This document shows positions 13,820 to 19,651 of a stretch of 20,023 bases of DNA, piece after piece. The translations under genes and the position numbers were made by a program. Origin of the DNA: Caldifarciminota bacterium (GTDB taxonomy: Bacteria; Hydrothermota; Tepidihabitantia; Tepidihabitantales; Tepidihabitantaceae); assembly GCA_903908785.1 (NCBI GenBank), contig CAIVTL010000397.1:1-20023 (forward strand). Reading direction: 5' to 3'. Every line of letters starts with the position of its first letter. Positions within the stretch are counted from its first letter, which is position 1. The notes under the pieces were generated by a model that saw only the letters and a program-made list of their open reading frames with translations, searched no databases and was not told the origin of the DNA.

Positions 13820-13872
13820 GTCTCCCTTGGTGGAATGACGGTCTCCGCAGGGAGACAACGCCGGCCGCAGCG
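13820..13872. promoter_or_regulatory. activator binding-site pair plus GC box, module 5
   Basis: GTCTCCCTTGGTGGAA (13820-13835, right half decayed) and the full palindrome GTCTCCGCAGGGAGAC (13841-13856) start 21 bp apart. CGGCCGCAGCG is at 13862-13872, again 21 bp after the start of the second. Confidence 0.75.
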
Positions 13873-13962
13873 TGGTATTCCAGCGCACCGAGACGGCTCT
13901 TGGGCCATCGTTAACTCACGTCCTTTCATCTCCTTGCCGCATCTGCGGCGGCCCGGCCTCTC

Positions 13963-13978
13963 TGGCATGGTAGGTGCA
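13963..13978 (+). promoter_or_regulatory. sigma-54 promoter, module 5
   Basis: TGGCATGGTAGGTGCA has GG (13964) and GC (13976) 12 bp apart and a good -12 box; the -24 box has CAT for CAC. It is 122 bp after the start of the second palindrome and about 110 nt upstream of the second 73-codon gene. Confidence 0.75.
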
Positions 13979-14102
13979 CAAGCGTCGCCGAGATACTGAG
14001 GCATCGGGTCAGAGTGACCGCAGACGCGCCGGCGGAACTGTAGCGATGGGGGTGACACCCGACGAAGACTGAGGTCGTCCTATGTGACGAGAAGGAGTTG
14101 GC

Positions 14103-14324
14103 ATGTTGAATCCAGCAAGTCGTGACGAGGCAGGCGGTCGTTCCGACGGCGCAAGACTGGGCCGGCCGGCCGTGTCTGCCGACTCACCATGTCAGGCACC
14201 CGTTGTGCGCAGTCACGCGTCGCCACAAACGAGTCATCGGCCGGAGGACGGAGCCGATAGAGCAGCCTCAGCCGACAAGCGGCAGCACCGGCTGGTCCCG
14301 ATTGACCGCGACGCGCTGTATTGA
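14103..14324 (+). CDS. small 73-aa protein, paralogue B (novel family)
   Basis: This is the second copy of the small gene, starting at ATG after GAAGGAG. The product opens MLNPASRDEAGGRSDGARLG and closes with PIDRDALY, matching copy A in length and in roughly half its residues. Differences are scattered rather than frame-breaking, and no gaps are needed. Like copy A it is basic and polar with no signal peptide. It lies 74 nt upstream of csbD with no terminator between, so both should be on one sigma-54 transcript. I do not recognise the family. Confidence 0.65.
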   Translation: MLNPASRDEAGGRSDGARLGRPAVSADSPCQAPVVRSHASPQTSHRPEDGADRAASADKRQHRLVPIDRDALY

Positions 14325-14398
14325 AGAGCGTAGCCGGGGAATTCGACGAGAAGGTCGAGGTATCAGACCTCCGACCAAGAAACGATGGAAGGAACGAA

Positions 14399-14578
14399 GT
14401 GAAATCAAGTGCGCAGGATGAAGCGGAAGGCAAACTTCACGAGGTGAAGGGCAGTATCAAAGAGATTGCGGGGAAAGTCGCCCGGAATCGTAAGCTGGTA
14501 TGCAAAGGCAAAGCCGAGAAGACAGCCGGCAAGGTGCAGGAGAAAATCGGCCAGGTAAAGAAGGTCTTCGGGAAATAG
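14399..14578 (+). CDS. CsbD-family stress protein
   Basis: A 59-residue CsbD-like protein. The GTG at 14399 follows GGAAGGA (14387-14393) and gives a normal family length; the frame is open farther upstream but without a ribosome-binding site. The core reads QDEAEGKLHEVKGSIKEIAG, KVARNRKLVCKGKAEKTAGK and VQEKIGQVKKVF. This is the Lys/Glu/Gly-rich two-helix pattern with the KGKAEKTAGKVQ signature of the family. CsbD proteins are small, soluble, often abundant general-stress proteins (sigma-B regulated in Bacillus); their mechanism is unknown. Here csbD appears to be under sigma-54 control, downstream of paralogue B, and is closed by a terminator. Confidence 0.85.
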   Translation: MKSSAQDEAEGKLHEVKGSIKEIAGKVARNRKLVCKGKAEKTAGKVQEKIGQVKKVFGK

Positions 14579-14596
14579 GGAAGACGTGCAGAAATG

Positions 14597-14625
14597 TGGC
14601 CACTGGAATCCAGTGGCCATTTTGT
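14597..14625 (+). terminator. rho-independent terminator after csbD
   Basis: TGGCCACTGG (14597-14606) pairs perfectly with CCAGTGGCCA (14610-14619) around AAT and is followed by TTTTGTTG. It ends the module-5 transcript just before the module-6 sites. Confidence 0.88.
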
Positions 14626-14642
14626 TGCGCCTCCCGATGCGT

Positions 14643-14700
14643 GTCTCCCTTCGGAGACCGCGCGTCTCTCCGCGGAGACAACCATCGCGTCGGGTGATAC
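14643..14700. promoter_or_regulatory. activator binding-site pair, module 6
   Basis: Two full palindromes, GTCTCCCTTCGGAGAC (14643-14658) and GTCTCTCCGCGGAGAC (14664-14679), start 21 bp apart. A third, degenerate 16-mer in the same register (14685-14700) ends GATAC, a form of right half also seen in modules 2, 3 and 7. Confidence 0.78.
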
Positions 14701-14773
14701 CTCGTCCGCGCCCGGACTGCCGGCTTGGAAGCACGCCGGGCACACAACCCGACACCAACGGCCCGGTCTGCGC

Positions 14774-14789
14774 TGGCACGACAAGTGCA
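14774..14789 (+). promoter_or_regulatory. sigma-54 promoter, module 6
   Basis: TGGCACGACAAGTGCA has a perfect -24 element and GTGCA at -12, with the correct 12-bp GG-to-GC distance. It is 110 bp after the start of the second palindrome. It drives the leader and remnant gene at 14942; a 25-codon frame starting GTG at 14820 lies within the leader. Confidence 0.8.
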
Positions 14790-14860
14790 CCGGTAAGGTC
14801 GAGAACTAAGAGAATCAGGGTGAGCGGCAGAGTACTCGGTCTGACGAGAAGCATCAGGAA

Positions 14861-14948
14861 CCTCAGAAGCCTTGATGCCCACAACCGGACCGGATGATGT
14901 CACCAAACAAACCTCGCTGCTTCTGAGGAAGGAGACATATAATGTCTC
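14861..14948 (+). promoter_or_regulatory. leader with long-range stem and dyad over the start codon
   Basis: CCTCAGAAGC (14861-14870) is the exact complement of GCTTCTGAGG (14919-14928), which abuts the ribosome-binding site AAGGAG (14929-14934). Directly after, GAGACAT (14932-14938) and ATGTCTC (14942-14948) form a dyad covering both the RBS and the ATG. Either could control translation. The GAGAC/GTCTC halves match the activator half-sites but in the opposite orientation. Confidence 0.4.
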
Positions 14949-15258
14949 TCGGTAAACGTCTTTTCGCCGGCGGCGCATTGTCGGCACGCGTCCTCAGTAC
15001 AATAATGATCACCGCTTTGGTGACTGTTCCCAGCGCTGCTCTTTCTCAGCCGAGGTGGGTACCGGACGGTCGAGTTCTCTGCGCGGCGGACAATGGGCAG
15101 ATAGCCACGGCGATTGTCACTGACGGCAGCGGCGGCTCGACAATCGCCAGGCAAGGCTACGGCGAGGGAACGGAGTTTCCGTCGCGGCCGGCGTATACTT
15201 CTACCTCCTCTCCTTCGATGGTACGACTCGAGCCAGCCGGATGGCGGTCGTGAGGTAA
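14942..15258 (+). pseudogene. exported FlgD-tailed protein with a large internal deletion
   Basis: The start is normal: AAGGAG, an ATG and a signal peptide to about residue 36 (STIMITALVTVPSAALSQ). It then reads PRWVPDGRVLCAADNGQIAT and VTDGSGGSTIA, typical of the first repeat in long secreted proteins. Translation then slips into an unrelated frame to a TGA at 15251-15253. In another frame, the last codons before TAA (15256-15258) read VAAGVYFYLLSFDGTTRASR, then MAVVR: a FlgD-like/type IX-style C-terminal sorting tail. The two ends of one large secreted protein have evidently been joined out of frame by deletion of the middle. A truncated 103-residue product may still be exported. Confidence 0.65.
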
Positions 15259-15330
15259 ACCGGTTCATTGAAGACAGTGGGAAACCGAACGTGCTCCGGG
15301 GCTGAGACAAGGAGTGGCATCGTCGCCGAG

Positions 15331-15522
15331 GTGAAGGTTTCTACCAACGGTGCGCTCCAGGCTACCCTGGATCGCGCCGAGCGCCAGACGGTCGAGAAGG
15401 CATTGGCGCAGACCCACGGTAACGTTGCCGAGGCGGCCGCCATGTTGGGCATCTTGCGTACGAGCCTTTACCGCATCATGAAGCACTACGGAATCGCCTA
15501 TCTGCCGCGGGCCAGGAACTAG
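15331..15522 (+). CDS. stand-alone Fis-type HTH (copy of the activator's DNA-binding end)
   Basis: From the GTG at 15331 the frame encodes 63 residues: MKVSTNGALQATLDRAERQT, VEKALAQTHGNVAEAAAMLG and ILRTSLYRIMKHYGIAY. Nearly every position matches the C-terminus of the activator (KVPTDG, LERAERDAVERVMAQ, NNVAEAAAILGIVRPSLYRI). Likeness reaches a few codons upstream of the GTG, so it arose by duplication of the activator's 3' end. Unlike the remnant at 12996, the HTH is intact, with no stop or frameshift. Start evidence is weak: GGAG (15311-15314) is 16 nt from the GTG, and an in-frame ATC at 15319 is better spaced. If made, it would be a dimeric DNA-binding protein without ATPase or sensor, able to occupy the same palindromes. 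Confidence 0.5.
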   Translation: MKVSTNGALQATLDRAERQTVEKALAQTHGNVAEAAAMLGILRTSLYRIMKHYGIAYLPRARN

Positions 15523-15640
15523 TTCATGGCACAATACGCCGGCACCCAGCTCCGGGCCGAGGCCCTGTGTTCCCCGAAGGATTCACGTCCCCGCATCGCA
15601 GTCGAGCAGCCGGAGCCCCAGCGTTTTCCCGACTCTGCGT

Positions 15641-15656
15641 GTCTCTTTAGGGATAC
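15641..15656. promoter_or_regulatory. activator binding site, module 7
   Basis: GTCTCTTTAGGGATAC is one base from the second site of modules 2 and 4. The 16-mer 21 bp upstream (15620-15635) is too degenerate to call a site. It lies 119 nt after the stand-alone HTH frame, echoing the activator-then-sites order. Confidence 0.68.
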
Positions 15657-15752
15657 AACCATGACGCCGCCGCGCCTGCTCGCAGGCACGCGGGCCGCAA
15701 GCATAGAGGCGCGCGGGCCGTACAACCCAAGGACCACGGCCGAGTCCTGTCT

Positions 15753-15768
15753 TGGCACGCAACGTGCA
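15753..15768 (+). promoter_or_regulatory. sigma-54 promoter, module 7
   Basis: TGGCACGCAACGTGCA has a perfect -24 element and GTGCA at -12, with GG (15754) and GC (15766) 12 bp apart. It is 112 bp after the start of the module-7 site. It is the only clear promoter before the envelope cluster beginning at 16011. Confidence 0.82.
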
Positions 15769-15792
15769 AATGTCACTAGTGGACTGAAGGGA

Positions 15793-15987
15793 ATGAATAG
15801 CGCCGGGGAACGACAGCGCGCAGTAGCTGCCATGCAGCACTACGTTCCACTTTGCTTGCTGTCGTGTTCGCGGATGAAGGTCGCGCAATCATCCAACGCC
15901 TACACGGGGTCGGCTGCAGTCGGAGAACCCATACGCCTCCTAACCGGCGGTACGCCGACCCCTCTGAAATTGCCAACGGGAAGATGA
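15793..15987 (+). CDS. possible 64-aa leader ORF
   Basis: The ATG at 15793 follows GAAGGGA and lies about 14 nt beyond the expected sigma-54 transcript start. The product (MNSAGERQRAVAAMQHYVPL at the start, PLKLPTGR at the end) matches nothing I know and has no strong features. It could be a real small gene of the regulon or a chance frame in the leader of the outer-membrane gene. Confidence 0.3.
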   Translation: MNSAGERQRAVAAMQHYVPLCLLSCSRMKVAQSSNAYTGSAAVGEPIRLLTGGTPTPLKLPTGR

Positions 15988-16010
15988 AATTGAAGATGAA
16001 AGGACAGAAC

Positions 16011-16511
16011 ATGAACCGCAAAGTACTGACTGCGCTTGCCATCGCAAGCGTTTGCATCGGTATAGCCGCCGCCCACCCTCAGGGCATCGGTCTCGGTCTC
16101 ATGGCGGGCGAACCCTCCGGGCTCAGCCTGAAGGTCTGGACCGGCCCCCATGTCGCGCTTGACGCCGGGTTGGGCTATTCGTACTGGTGGTACGGGCAGG
16201 CGCTCCAGGTACACGGCGACGTGCTATGGCACACCAATAGTCTGACCCAGTCGTCGGCGGATGGCTATCTGCCGCTCTACATCGGCCTTGGTGCCCGCGT
16301 GAAGCTGGCAAACGAGGCAAACGAGCACACGTATCCGTTGAGGGCAGGACTCCGGATTCCGTTCGGACTGGAATACGTACTCGCCAGCGTCCCGATAGGC
16401 CTGTTCGTGGAACTAGTCCCCATATTCGACCTGACTCCGGACGCGCGCGGTTTCGGCGGCAACAGCGCAATCGGGTTCCGCTACTACTTCAGCGGGTCCT
16501 CAGAGGATTAA
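16011..16511 (+). CDS. small outer-membrane beta-barrel protein (DUF3996-like)
   Basis: A 166-residue protein. The ATG at 16011 follows AAAGGA and gives a clear signal peptide (MNRKVLTALAIASVCIGIAA, cleaved near AAAH). The mature part reads GIGLGLMAGEPSGLSLKVWT, ALDAGLGYSYWWYG, LPLYIGLGARVKLA and NSAIGFRYYF. The opening GLG...GEP.GLS and closing G.RYYF strands follow the DUF3996/small-barrel pattern of 8-stranded outer-membrane proteins. The aromatic last strand is followed by a short SGSSED tail. It is first in the envelope cluster behind the module-7 sigma-54 promoter; the next start codon lies 4 nt after its stop. The role is probably structural or stress-related in the outer membrane. Confidence 0.78.
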   Translation: MNRKVLTALAIASVCIGIAAAHPQGIGLGLMAGEPSGLSLKVWTGPHVALDAGLGYSYWWYGQALQVHGDVLWHTNSLTQSSADGYLPLYIGLGARVKLANEANEHTYPLRAGLRIPFGLEYVLASVPIGLFVELVPIFDLTPDARGFGGNSAIGFRYYFSGSSED

Positions 16512-16515
16512 ACGC

Positions 16516-16665
16516 ATGTTCTGGACAATAGCCATCGTCCTTCTCATTCTGTGGGCATTGGGATTCTTCGCGTTCCACATCGGCACTCCGCTGATTCACT
16601 TGCTGATTGTGATTGCCCTCGTGGTGGTCATCTATCGGTTGGTGACCGGCAGGAGAGTCGCCTGA
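16516..16665 (+). CDS. lmo0937-family small membrane protein
   Basis: A 49-residue peptide starting MFWTIAIVLLILWALGFF and ending YRLVTGRRVA. It is two hydrophobic helices (about 3-19 and 25-41) linked by HIGTP, with a basic C-terminus; this is the complete lmo0937 pattern (L/FWTIA..LLILW.LG, then H.L..IA..V...RL..GRR). AGAGGA at the end of the preceding gene serves as ribosome-binding site, so the two are tightly coupled. These peptides sit in the inner membrane and often occur beside CsbD and DUF883 genes; their function is unknown. After it, a 17-codon frame (16668-16721, MKSAANRDEMSPIQRAN) is too small to call. Confidence 0.88.
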   Translation: MFWTIAIVLLILWALGFFAFHIGTPLIHLLIVIALVVVIYRLVTGRRVA

Positions 16666-16748
16666 GCATGAAGAGCGCGGCGAACCGGGACGAGATGTCG
16701 CCGATTCAGCGGGCAAACTAGAGAATTCGATAACGTAAGGAGCAAATC

Positions 16749-17063
16749 ATGACCCATACAGCAGCCAGCACCGAGAAACTACACGAAGCGCTGGCCCATC
16801 TGAACGAAGCCGCCAAGGAGAGCCGCGAGGAGCTACAGTCACTCCTCTCCGGGAAGTACACCGACCTGAAGGCAGCGCTCGGCAGCGCCGCTCATACCTC
16901 GGCCGACTGGGCCAAGGAAAAAGGCAAGGAAGCCGGCGACACGGCCAAGCTGGCCGCCTCAACCGTTGACCATTCGGTGCGCACGCACCCCTGGTACTAC
17001 ATCGGCGGCGCGGCGCTGGGCGGCCTGGTCATCGGGCTCCTCATCAGTGGTCGGCGGCAGTAG
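16749..17063 (+). CDS. DUF883 / ElaB-YqjD-like membrane-anchored protein
   Basis: A 104-residue protein with AAGGAG before its ATG. Residues about 1-78 are charged, Ala-rich helix (EKLHEALAHLNEAAKESREE and DWAKEKGKEAGDTAKLAAST). The C-terminal anchor is HPWYYIGGAALGGLVIGLLI followed by SGRRQ. The VRTHPW...GGA..G...G.L..RR ending is the hallmark of the ElaB/YqjD/DUF883 family. E. coli members are stationary-phase inner-membrane proteins, and YqjD is reported to bind ribosomes. It is followed 11 nt later by a YqjE-like gene, the same order as yqjD-yqjE in E. coli, which supports both calls. Confidence 0.88.
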   Translation: MTHTAASTEKLHEALAHLNEAAKESREELQSLLSGKYTDLKAALGSAAHTSADWAKEKGKEAGDTAKLAASTVDHSVRTHPWYYIGGAALGGLVIGLLISGRRQ

Positions 17064-17074
17064 TTAGTCGAAGC

Positions 17075-17443
17075 ATGAAGTTCATCCTGGGAATCATAGC
17101 AGCGCTGTTCGGTCGCTGGATAGACGCCGTGCTGGTCAGCCTGCAGACCGAGGCGGCCGCCGTCTACGTCGCCGGGGTCAGCAAGGCGCGCCAGGCATTC
17201 ATCGCTCTACTCGGCCTGGCTTTCTCCCTGCTCCTGGCGCTGAGCGGTTTCGTGCTCATCCACGTCGCGCTCTTCGCATGGCTGCCCTGGAGCCTGCCGG
17301 TCAAGGCGCTGATACTGCTGATTCTCGGCGTGGTCTATCTCGGTGGCGGGGTTGCGGTCGTTCTCAGACTCAGTTCCGACCGAGCCTGGATGCGATTCGC
17401 AAAGGTGGACCGCATCCTTGCCGGCCTGCCGCCCCGGAGGTAG
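17075..17443 (+). CDS. YqjE-like putative holin-superfamily III membrane protein
   Basis: A 122-residue membrane protein. An amphipathic front (MKFILGIIAALFGRWIDAVL) is followed by two strong transmembrane segments, about residues 45-69 (ALLGLAFSLLLALSGFVLIH) and 74-97 (LPVKALILLILGVVYLGGGV), and a basic tail ending LPPRR. This two-helix layout and the neighbouring YqjD-like gene identify the YqjE / phage-holin-3_6 group. Such proteins are not demonstrated holins; they travel with DUF883 proteins in envelope or stationary-phase stress operons. The ribosome-binding site is weak, and coupling to the preceding gene is likely. Confidence 0.82.
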   Translation: MKFILGIIAALFGRWIDAVLVSLQTEAAAVYVAGVSKARQAFIALLGLAFSLLLALSGFVLIHVALFAWLPWSLPVKALILLILGVVYLGGGVAVVLRLSSDRAWMRFAKVDRILAGLPPRR

Positions 17444-17587
17444 CTGATGACAAATCCCTGCATCGCACCTCCCGTGGTAGGAGTCCAATTGTGCGGCGGT
17501 CGGCATGGAAGACCGGCCCCGCAGCATTGCAGTAACGTCAATCCGTCTAGGTACATACCGCGGCTCATAAGAGCCACAGGAGGAAGA

Positions 17588-19573
17588 GTGAAAGTTAGAG
17601 TGTCAGTACTCGCACTGCTCATGGCAGTGCTTCCCGCGCTCGTGTTCGGATACTCGGGCATCGGCGGCGGGAAAGGACTGCTGCGCATCCAGAACGCGCT
17701 CGTGGAGGACGAGGCCGGCCTGACGGTTTCGCTGCACGCGCTGGCTCGGAACCCATTGTTCAATACGCCGTCGGATGCGCCCAATTCGAGCGGCTGGGTG
17801 GCCGACCTAATCGCGCCCGAGCTCAGCTACGCGCCGGTCGTGACGAAGTATGCCGGCCTCGAGGTCTTCGGCTCCTGGGGCGGCGTCTTCCAGATTCCCA
17901 TGTCATCCACCCAGGACGGCTTCATCTGGGGCTTCCACGATCTGAAGGCGGGCGGCAAACTGTCGGTGCCGATTATCCCCGTCCTCAAGCTCGGCGGTAC
18001 GGCGTCGTACACGTTCATCGACCGCGAAGTAAAAGACGGCTGGGTAGTGCTGGACCCGACGGCCGTGGTGCAGGCCGACAAGCTCAGTTGGGCCGGCCTC
18101 GTCACGCTGCGACTCCAGGATGTGCTGCTGATGGCTCCGAACTTCCTGTTCAGCTATGGTAAGGTCGCCGACGAGACTCGCTACGGTGCCGGCGTCGAAC
18201 TGCAGGGAACGAGCTTCGGCCTGTTTGTCGAAGCGCTGTCCCAGCAGCCCAATGGCGTCTCGACCGGCATCTTTGACATGGACAATGGCCACATGCATCT
18301 CACACCGGGTATCGCCCTCGGCTCGGTGAGCTCGACGGTGTTCAAGGCCGCCTACACGTTCAGCTTCGGCAACGATGCAAACGGCAACAAGCAGCCCGAC
18401 GAACTGATACTCGGCCTCTCCTTCGCCACGCCGTTCGGCGTGCGGGTCAAGCCCGAGTACGGCACGATTGCCGGCACGGTCACCGATGAGAAGACCGGCG
18501 CTGCGCTCGCCGCGAACGTCGGGTTCCCGGACAACCCGAAGCTTGCGGTCCTGGCGACTGAGGCAAGTTCCGGCGTATTCAAGGCGACCAAGGTGCCCGT
18601 GGGCGCGGTGACCGTCGAGGTCAGCGCTGATGGCTACCAGAAGCAGACCGTGCCGATTTCGGTCGAGAGCAAGAAGATCGCCGAGTACGCCTTCAAGCTG
18701 CGGCCGCTCAAGACCTACGGCACTATCGCCGGCGTGGTAACCGACGCCGCCACCAGCAAACCGCTGGCTGCCAAGGTCGAATTCGGCGGCGGGAAGTACG
18801 GCCCCGTCACCTCGGACGCGGTAACCGGCGCGTTCAAGGTTGACAAAGTCGAAGTCGGCGTCTATACGCTGACCGCCAGCGCGGACAAGTATATCGCCGC
18901 GACCCAGTCAATGTCGGTCGAAGACGGCAAGCTGGCGAACGCCGTGTTCACGTTGAACTCGGCCGTCTCCATCACTACGATTACCGGCAAGGTTTCCGAC
19001 AAGAAGACCGGCGACCCGCTGGCCGCCAAGGTCAGGTTCTCCGGCGGGGCCGGTAGCCCGACCGAGGTCGCGACTGACCCTGCCACCGGCGTCTACAAGG
19101 CCCAACTCGCGCCGAACTCCTACGCGGTTACCATCGAGGCCACGGGCTATGTCAAGCAGACTGCCGCCATCATCCTTGAGAAAGACAAGCCGCAGGTCAA
19201 GGACTTCGAGCTGCTCAAGGTAGGCATGTCGATTACGCTCAAGGGTATCTACTTCGACTTCGACAAGTCGACCATCAAGCCCGAGTCGCGGCCGGCACTC
19301 GAGCTCGCTGCCAAGATGCTCAATGAGAATCCGACCATCAACGTCGAAATCCAGGGCCACACCGACAGCAAGGGCTCGGATTCGTACAACCTGTCGCTGT
19401 CCGACCGGCGGGCCGCGTCGGTGGTCGCCTACCTCGTGACCAACCTCAGCATCGACCCATCGCGCTTGACCTCCAAGGGCTACGGCGAGACCATGCCGAT
19501 TGCCACGAACGATACAGACGCCGGCCGCGCCCTGAACCGCCGGGTCGAGTTCAAAGTCGTCGGCGAGAAATAG
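17588..19573 (+). CDS. OmpA-family outer membrane protein with three carboxypeptidase-regulatory-like domains
   Basis: A 661-residue protein. I choose the GTG at 17588 because CAGGAGGA (17577-17584) precedes it and it begins the signal peptide (MKVRVSVLALLMAVLPALVF). Residues about 21-285 look like an outer-membrane barrel. Three CarboxypepD_reg-like beta domains follow, starting near 290 (YGTIAGTVTDEKTGAALAAN), 376 (YGTIAGVVTDAATSKPLAAK) and 463 (ITGKVSDKKTGDPLAAKVRF). The C-terminus (about 550-661) is an OmpA peptidoglycan-binding domain: IYFDFDKSTIKPES, then VEIQGHTDSKGSDSYNLSLS, DRRAASVVAYLV and LNRRVEFKV, with the Asp and Arg that bind diaminopimelate. It should tie the outer membrane to the wall. 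A short hairpin (GGCTC-ATAA-GAGCC, 17562-17575) precedes the RBS. It may be read through from the sigma-54 cluster or have its own promoter in the 144-nt gap. Confidence 0.9.
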   Translation: MKVRVSVLALLMAVLPALVFGYSGIGGGKGLLRIQNALVEDEAGLTVSLHALARNPLFNTPSDAPNSSGWVADLIAPELSYAPVVTKYAGLEVFGSWGGVFQIPMSSTQDGFIWGFHDLKAGGKLSVPIIPVLKLGGTASYTFIDREVKDGWVVLDPTAVVQADKLSWAGLVTLRLQDVLLMAPNFLFSYGKVADETRYGAGVELQGTSFGLFVEALSQQPNGVSTGIFDMDNGHMHLTPGIALGSVSSTVFKAAYTFSFGNDANGNKQPDELILGLSFATPFGVRVKPEYGTIAGTVTDEKTGAALAANVGFPDNPKLAVLATEASSGVFKATKVPVGAVTVEVSADGYQKQTVPISVESKKIAEYAFKLRPLKTYGTIAGVVTDAATSKPLAAKVEFGGGKYGPVTSDAVTGAFKVDKVEVGVYTLTASADKYIAATQSMSVEDGKLANAVFTLNSAVSITTITGKVSDKKTGDPLAAKVRFSGGAGSPTEVATDPATGVYKAQLAPNSYAVTIEATGYVKQTAAIILEKDKPQVKDFELLKVGMSITLKGIYFDFDKSTIKPESRPALELAAKMLNENPTINVEIQGHTDSKGSDSYNLSLSDRRAASVVAYLVTNLSIDPSRLTSKGYGETMPIATNDTDAGRALNRRVEFKVVGEK

Positions 19574-19592
19574 CCGCAGGACCGCACAATCA

Positions 19593-19620
19593 AAAGGGGA
19601 GGCTCCGGCCTCCCCTTTGC
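19593..19620 (+). terminator. rho-independent terminator after the OmpA-family gene
   Basis: AAAGGGGAGGC (19593-19603) pairs with GCCTCCCCTTT (19608-19618) around TCCG. The A-tract/T-tract symmetry suggests it could work in both directions. It closes the envelope cluster. Confidence 0.85.
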
Positions 19621-19651
19621 CTTATGTCCCCTTCGTCGGCAACAACGAGAA

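Larger units (their letters stand above)
13100..14330 (+). repeat. tandem duplication of a regulatory module plus small gene
   Basis: Segments 13100-13640 and 13820-14330 are diverged copies. Each holds, in order: palindrome pair, CGGCCGCAGCG box, a stretch with GGCCATCGT, a sigma-54 promoter, a 73-codon gene and its TGA. Only the second copy is followed by csbD. The 13634-13819 spacer holds no gene I can support. Confidence 0.75.

Noticed and set aside
13421..13888. Minus-strand frame across the spacer of the duplicated modules
   Set aside because: It runs through a palindrome pair and opposite the 73-codon gene, and its counterpart in the second module is not conserved.
8400..15656. The palindromic repeats as a CRISPR array or REP-type repeat family
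   Set aside because: They occur in pairs only, are dispersed over 7 kb, have no uniform spacers or cas genes, and keep 21-bp phasing with sigma-54 promoters, which fits binding sites better.
17447..17587. Upstream extension of the OmpA-family gene to an ATG at 17447
   Set aside because: The GTG at 17588 has a strong RBS and begins a clean signal peptide; the extension would bury that signal behind about 47 unrelated residues.
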